NCBI GenBank assembly: GCA_018970485.1
Contig: JAGWWH010000019.1
Location: 1 to 34,433 of the forward strand
DNA: 34,433 nucleotides
DNA from: Pseudomonadota bacterium
GTDB taxonomy: Bacteria; Pseudomonadota; Alphaproteobacteria; Rickettsiales; UBA1997
Direction: 5' to 3'
In this document: in pieces, positions 31,361 to 34,433 of the stretch
Numbering within the stretch: position 1 is the first letter of the stretch
How the letters are laid out: every line of letters begins with the position of its first letter
Made by a program: the position numbers and the translations under genes
The notes under the pieces: model-generated
What the model was told of the DNA's origin: nothing
Seen by the model: the letters and a program-made list of their open reading frames with translations, nothing else
The model's database searches: none

Positions 31361-32890
31361 TTAATGAGACTCTCCAATATCGACCTTTCTCGTTGGTTTT
31401 GGTGCTAGCCAAATTGCCGTGGCGGCGAAAACAAAAATGAATGATGTGACGAGCATGATGTGGTTAGTGGCGAGCATCACAGCTTGGGATTGGATTAGCA
31501 TATTTAAACTATTGAGCGCGCTTTCGTAACTCTCTCCGGTTATTTGCATTAGTTCGTTTGGTGATTTGGCGATCGCAGTTAGATCATAGCGAAACTCTGT
31601 AGTTTTATTCTCCCAAGATGTGGTCGCGAGTGATGTGGCAAAGGCGCCAGAAAGGGTTCGAAGAAAACTCATCAATCCAGCTGCAGAAGCCGTCTCTTCC
31701 TCATCAACACTTGCAAGCGCAAGAGTGGTCAGGGGAATAAAAAAGAAAGGCATTCCAATTCCCTGCATCAACATTGGCCAAGCAATTTGCCAAGAATTCA
31801 TGTCAGTTGTGCCGAAGGCGCGAAAAAACGTGGCAATCCCCATCCACAAAACACCAAAGAAAACGAGTTTTCGAGGATCAAATTTTTGTGACATTATCGC
31901 TGCAATCGGCGCTACAACTACCGCTAAAACTCCAGTTGAAGCACCAACGAACCCTGCATCAGTTGCGGTGTATCCCATGTAAGATTGCAGCCAAAGCGGA
32001 ACCAAAACAACCGCGCCAAAAAATGCTCCAAAAGCCAAACTTATTGTCAGCACGCTAGCCGAAAATCCGCGATGACGAAAAACTTTCAAATCAACTACAG
32101 GATTTTTGTGAGTCAGCTCCCAAATCATGAATGAGACAAAAATGAAAGCTGCAAATGCTGTCAATCCAACAATCAGATTTGATCCAAACCAGTCGAGAGT
32201 TTTACCTTCATCAAGAACATACTGTAATGGCGCAACCCAAGCGATCAGAAGAATTAGACCAATATAGTCAATCTTGGCTTTAGTGATTTTGCTTTCGAAC
32301 CTTTCAAGAAGCGGATAAGAAAATATGCCGCAGGCGATGGCGATTGGAATGTTGATTAAAAAAATAAAAGCCCAACCCCAAGTATCGCAAATATAACCAC
32401 CAAAAATTGGACCTAATATTGGAGCGATTAGAGTTGTCATGCTCCACAAAGCCATTGCTACGCCTCTTTTTTTTGGTGGAAAAACTCGCATTAATAATGT
32501 TTGTGAAAGAGGCATTAGAGGTCCGCCAGCCAAGCCTTGCATGATTCTTCCTAGAACCAACAAACCAATAGAATTGGCTAATCCACAAAAAATTGAGAAG
32601 AGACCAAATAGAATCATCGCTGTACAGAAAGTTCTGACGGTGCCAAAGCGCGAGGCAAGCCATCCCGTCAAAGGAACAGATATTGCCTCAGCTACAGCGT
32701 AAGAAGTGATGACGTATGTTCCTTCGGTTGGAGAGACGGCAAGTCCTCCAGCAATATGAGGTACAGAAACATTGGCGATCGTCATGTCCAAAACGACGAC
32801 AAAATTAGAAATCGCCAACAAAATTCCGGCTACCAAAAGCTGGTAGCCATCTAAGGGGATAATCTGCTCTGGTGCTTTATCGCGATTCAT
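31361..32890 (-). CDS. emrB: EmrB-type MFS drug efflux transporter (DHA2, 14 TM)
   Basis: The 509-residue membrane protein has about 14 hydrophobic helices. It shows DHA2/EmrB motifs: 'VVLDMTIANVSVPHIAGGLAVSPTEGTYVITSYAVAEAISVPLTGWLASRFG' (motifs D1 and A), 'GRIMQGLAGGPLMPLSQTLLM' (motif B) and 'APILGPIFGGYICDTWGWAFIFLINIPI' (motif C, antiporter signature). It exports hydrophobic drugs using the proton gradient with the EmrA periplasmic adaptor. It starts six bases after the stop of the emrA-like gene, so the two form an operon. No tolC or regulator is visible nearby. Confidence 0.93.
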   Translation of the reverse strand: MNRDKAPEQIIPLDGYQLLVAGILLAISNFVVVLDMTIANVSVPHIAGGLAVSPTEGTYVITSYAVAEAISVPLTGWLASRFGTVRTFCTAMILFGLFSIFCGLANSIGLLVLGRIMQGLAGGPLMPLSQTLLMRVFPPKKRGVAMALWSMTTLIAPILGPIFGGYICDTWGWAFIFLINIPIAIACGIFSYPLLERFESKITKAKIDYIGLILLIAWVAPLQYVLDEGKTLDWFGSNLIVGLTAFAAFIFVSFMIWELTHKNPVVDLKVFRHRGFSASVLTISLAFGAFFGAVVLVPLWLQSYMGYTATDAGFVGASTGVLAVVVAPIAAIMSQKFDPRKLVFFGVLWMGIATFFRAFGTTDMNSWQIAWPMLMQGIGMPFFFIPLTTLALASVDEEETASAAGLMSFLRTLSGAFATSLATTSWENKTTEFRYDLTAIAKSPNELMQITGESYESALNSLNMLIQSQAVMLATNHIMLVTSFIFVFAATAIWLAPKPTRKVDIGESH

Positions 32891-32895
32891 GGGTT

Positions 32896-33783
32896 TTAGT
32901 TAGAAACATCAATATCCACATGCATCGAAAGACCAACTTGCAATGGATGTTGCTTCAACTCTTCGGCGGATAATTCTATTCTAACTGGCACGCGCTGCAC
33001 AACCTTGATCCAATTTCCAGTTGCATTTTGTGCCGGAATTACAGCGAAAGCCGATCCAGTCCCACCAGAGAATCCAGCTACTTTTCCATGATAGACGATG
33101 TCGCTTCCATACAGATCTGATCTGATTTTAACCGGTTGCCCAACCTTCACTTTTTTAAGCTGCACTTCTTTAAAATTAGCATCGACATGCATCTGATCTT
33201 TAGGAGTAATCGACATCAAAACCGTTCCGATCTGAACTCTCTGACCAAGCTGAACTTGGCGACGGGCAACAACTCCAGCAATCGGCGCACTAATAATTGT
33301 TCGCTCAAGATCGAGTTTTGATTGATTTACCGCAGCTTCTGCGGCTTGGTAAGAAGCCTCAGCTGAAATCAAATCATTCTTCGCATTAGTGAATTCTTCC
33401 TCGGAAACTGAGTCTATTTTCTTGAGAGCTTTACGTCTTTTGTAATTTGATTTTGCCTGACTGACTTCAGCCTCAGCCTTTGCTAAGTTTGCTTTTGCTA
33501 ATTGCAAAGCGAGCTTGGAATCAGCATCATCAATGACTACCAAAACATCACCTTGCTCGACCATTTGGGTATCGTTGACATTGATTTTTTTTATTACCCC
33601 ACCAGTGGCCGCAGTAACCTGAGCAATTTCAGCACCTACGTAAGCGTTACTAGTCGCAACATGTCGTGAACCGATGAAATAGTAGTAAGCGACATAGATC
33701 GTTATCAGAGAAGAGGTTGCAGCAGCCAAAATCTTAAAAAGTTTTTTCTTTTTTCCATCCTGCTTTGCTTCGTCGTTAGTCAT
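32896..33783 (-). CDS. emrA: EmrA-type periplasmic adaptor (HlyD family)
   Basis: The 295-residue protein has one N-terminal membrane helix (about residues 18-36, LAAATSSLITIYVAYYYFIG) and a split biotinyl-lipoyl domain ('SRHVATSNAYVGAEIAQVTAATGGVIKKINVNDTQMVEQGDVLVVIDD' and 'ERTIISAPIAGVVARRQVQLGQRVQIGTVLMSI') around a helical hairpin ('LAKANLAKAEAEVSQAKSNYKRRKAL'). A beta-barrel part follows, with 'VPVRIEL' and 'LQVGLSMHVDIDVS'. It links EmrB to an outer-membrane channel. It is somewhat shorter than E. coli EmrA (390), mainly in the hairpin. The 5' region 33784-33949 holds no gene and no clear promoter. Confidence 0.92.
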   Translation of the reverse strand: MTNDEAKQDGKKKKLFKILAAATSSLITIYVAYYYFIGSRHVATSNAYVGAEIAQVTAATGGVIKKINVNDTQMVEQGDVLVVIDDADSKLALQLAKANLAKAEAEVSQAKSNYKRRKALKKIDSVSEEEFTNAKNDLISAEASYQAAEAAVNQSKLDLERTIISAPIAGVVARRQVQLGQRVQIGTVLMSITPKDQMHVDANFKEVQLKKVKVGQPVKIRSDLYGSDIVYHGKVAGFSGGTGSAFAVIPAQNATGNWIKVVQRVPVRIELSAEELKQHPLQVGLSMHVDIDVSN

Positions 33784-33949
33784 TTTTTTATTTTGTTTTA
33801 ATGGGACTTAAGAGGTTTTTTCTAAACTCCGTTGACTGAGTTTTTAAAGATTTTCTTTTACTTCGTAAAACGAATGAGAAGTTAGAATCTTAGCACCAGA
33901 TCGAGTTTACAAGTCGTCAATAATCTAACGAAAAAATCTAAAGTTCGGT

Positions 33950-34433
33950 TATCTTCTTGGGACTTCTTGTGTTTGTATTTTACCACATCTCACAACATCA
34001 AACGCCTCAACTGAAGATCTCGATTCTTCTTCTGAGTTTGTAGAGCGTCTTGCCGTAAGTTATTGGAATTTTTCTGTTCTTCGTTCCTGGAATTACCGGA
34101 GGTTGTTGTTTGATCTAAGATACTCTCTGTGCTCATCAGAATCATACCCCATATCCTCCAAAACACTGCAGCCAAGAACATACTTTGGTGAGCTCATTGA
34201 CGACAGTCACGTCATGAATATTGCCGCCAGTTATAAGGCCTTCAACAAGATGACCCTCAGCAGTTATCGCTAAGTGGAACTTGGTTGTCATTCCACTGAC
34301 GTTTTTTCCCTTAGTTTGAAGCACGTAAAGAGAGGCGCAAAAGACTTGGTAATTACTTATCTTCTCTGCCTTCCAGCTGCCGAGTAGGCGCTAACAACTA
34401 ATGGATTTATCTTCTCGTTAAAGAATTCTTCTG
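33950..34433 (-). pseudogene. IS5-family transposase remnant, frameshifted, truncated by window end
   Basis: Reading the minus strand, fragments of an IS5-type DDE transposase appear in changing frames. These are 'VSGMTTKFHLAITAEGHLVEGLITGGNIHDVT' (DDE strand region), then 'MGYDSDEHREYLRS', 'PVIPGTKNRKIPITYGKTLYKLRRRIE' (the C1-type Y-R-E signature, 'YklRrrIE.fF'), and a degraded tail. At least three frame changes and several stops show it is inactive. The order of pieces is normal, so it decayed in place. No terminal inverted repeat can be identified because the right end lies outside the window. Confidence 0.8.

Noticed and set aside
32304-32702. Long alternative frames on both strands inside the emrB-like gene
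   Set aside because: They are antisense or frame-shifted readings of a clear 14-TM transporter; no protein features of their own are visible.
1-34433. CRISPR array
   Set aside because: No series of regularly spaced identical repeats was found; the repeated palindromes are scattered singly between genes.

Overview
The window is AT-rich and reads as an alphaproteobacterial chromosome. The RpoH, RbfA, RibE and RibB-type proteins, the split glycine decarboxylase (gcvPA/gcvPB) and the intergenic palindromes of the 'GTCATCCCCGCGAA' kind all fit this group. An ankyrin-type protein carrying a eukaryotic-style docking motif suggests a host-associated or intracellular lineage, perhaps Rickettsiales- or Holosporales-like. 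That placement is inference; no rRNA or other decisive marker is present.

Positions 1-5085 are the end of a Mu/P2-like prophage: the tape-measure C-terminus, tail genes U, X and D, and a lysis cassette (M15 endolysin, holin candidate, Rz and an embedded Rz1-like lipoprotein). An inward-facing two-gene cargo, a CDF-type cation transporter and a lipoprotein, splits X from D. Positions 5074-10268 are a six-gene minus-strand defence-type island: Fic protein, MNT-HEPN fusion, CD-NTase, SLATT membrane effector, DUF4268 protein and HNH nuclease. The CD-NTase/SLATT pair is a compact CBASS-like module. A tRNA-3'-end-like fragment at 10361-10385 may be the element's attachment site. Positions 10400-11300 are decayed: two hairpins, a doubtful transposase-like ORF and a frameshifted monooxygenase.

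Positions 11319-14366 hold the most unusual locus. An 833-residue protein combines ankyrin-like segments, a Pol-beta/poly(A)-polymerase-like nucleotidyltransferase head and a C-terminal LNxxAKxFVP motif. A 108-residue neighbour repeats two of its short motifs, including LNPKAKAFVP. This matches the PAM2 motif by which eukaryotic proteins bind the MLLE domain of poly(A)-binding protein, so the pair are candidate host-directed effectors.

Positions 14469-31332 are mostly core genes: gcvPA, a GNAT acetyltransferase, gcvPB, two tandem pilin-like proteins with LamG-like C-termini, two glycosyltransferases, an RlmI-like rRNA methyltransferase, dxr, a Kef-type antiporter, dcd, a secreted intradiol-dioxygenase-like protein missing iron ligands, rbfA, rpoH, ribE, a RibB fusion with a degenerate GTP cyclohydrolase II half, and a small membrane protein. 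Four paired-palindrome elements lie between these genes. Positions 31361-33783 are an EmrAB-type efflux operon, and the window ends in a broken IS5-family transposase.
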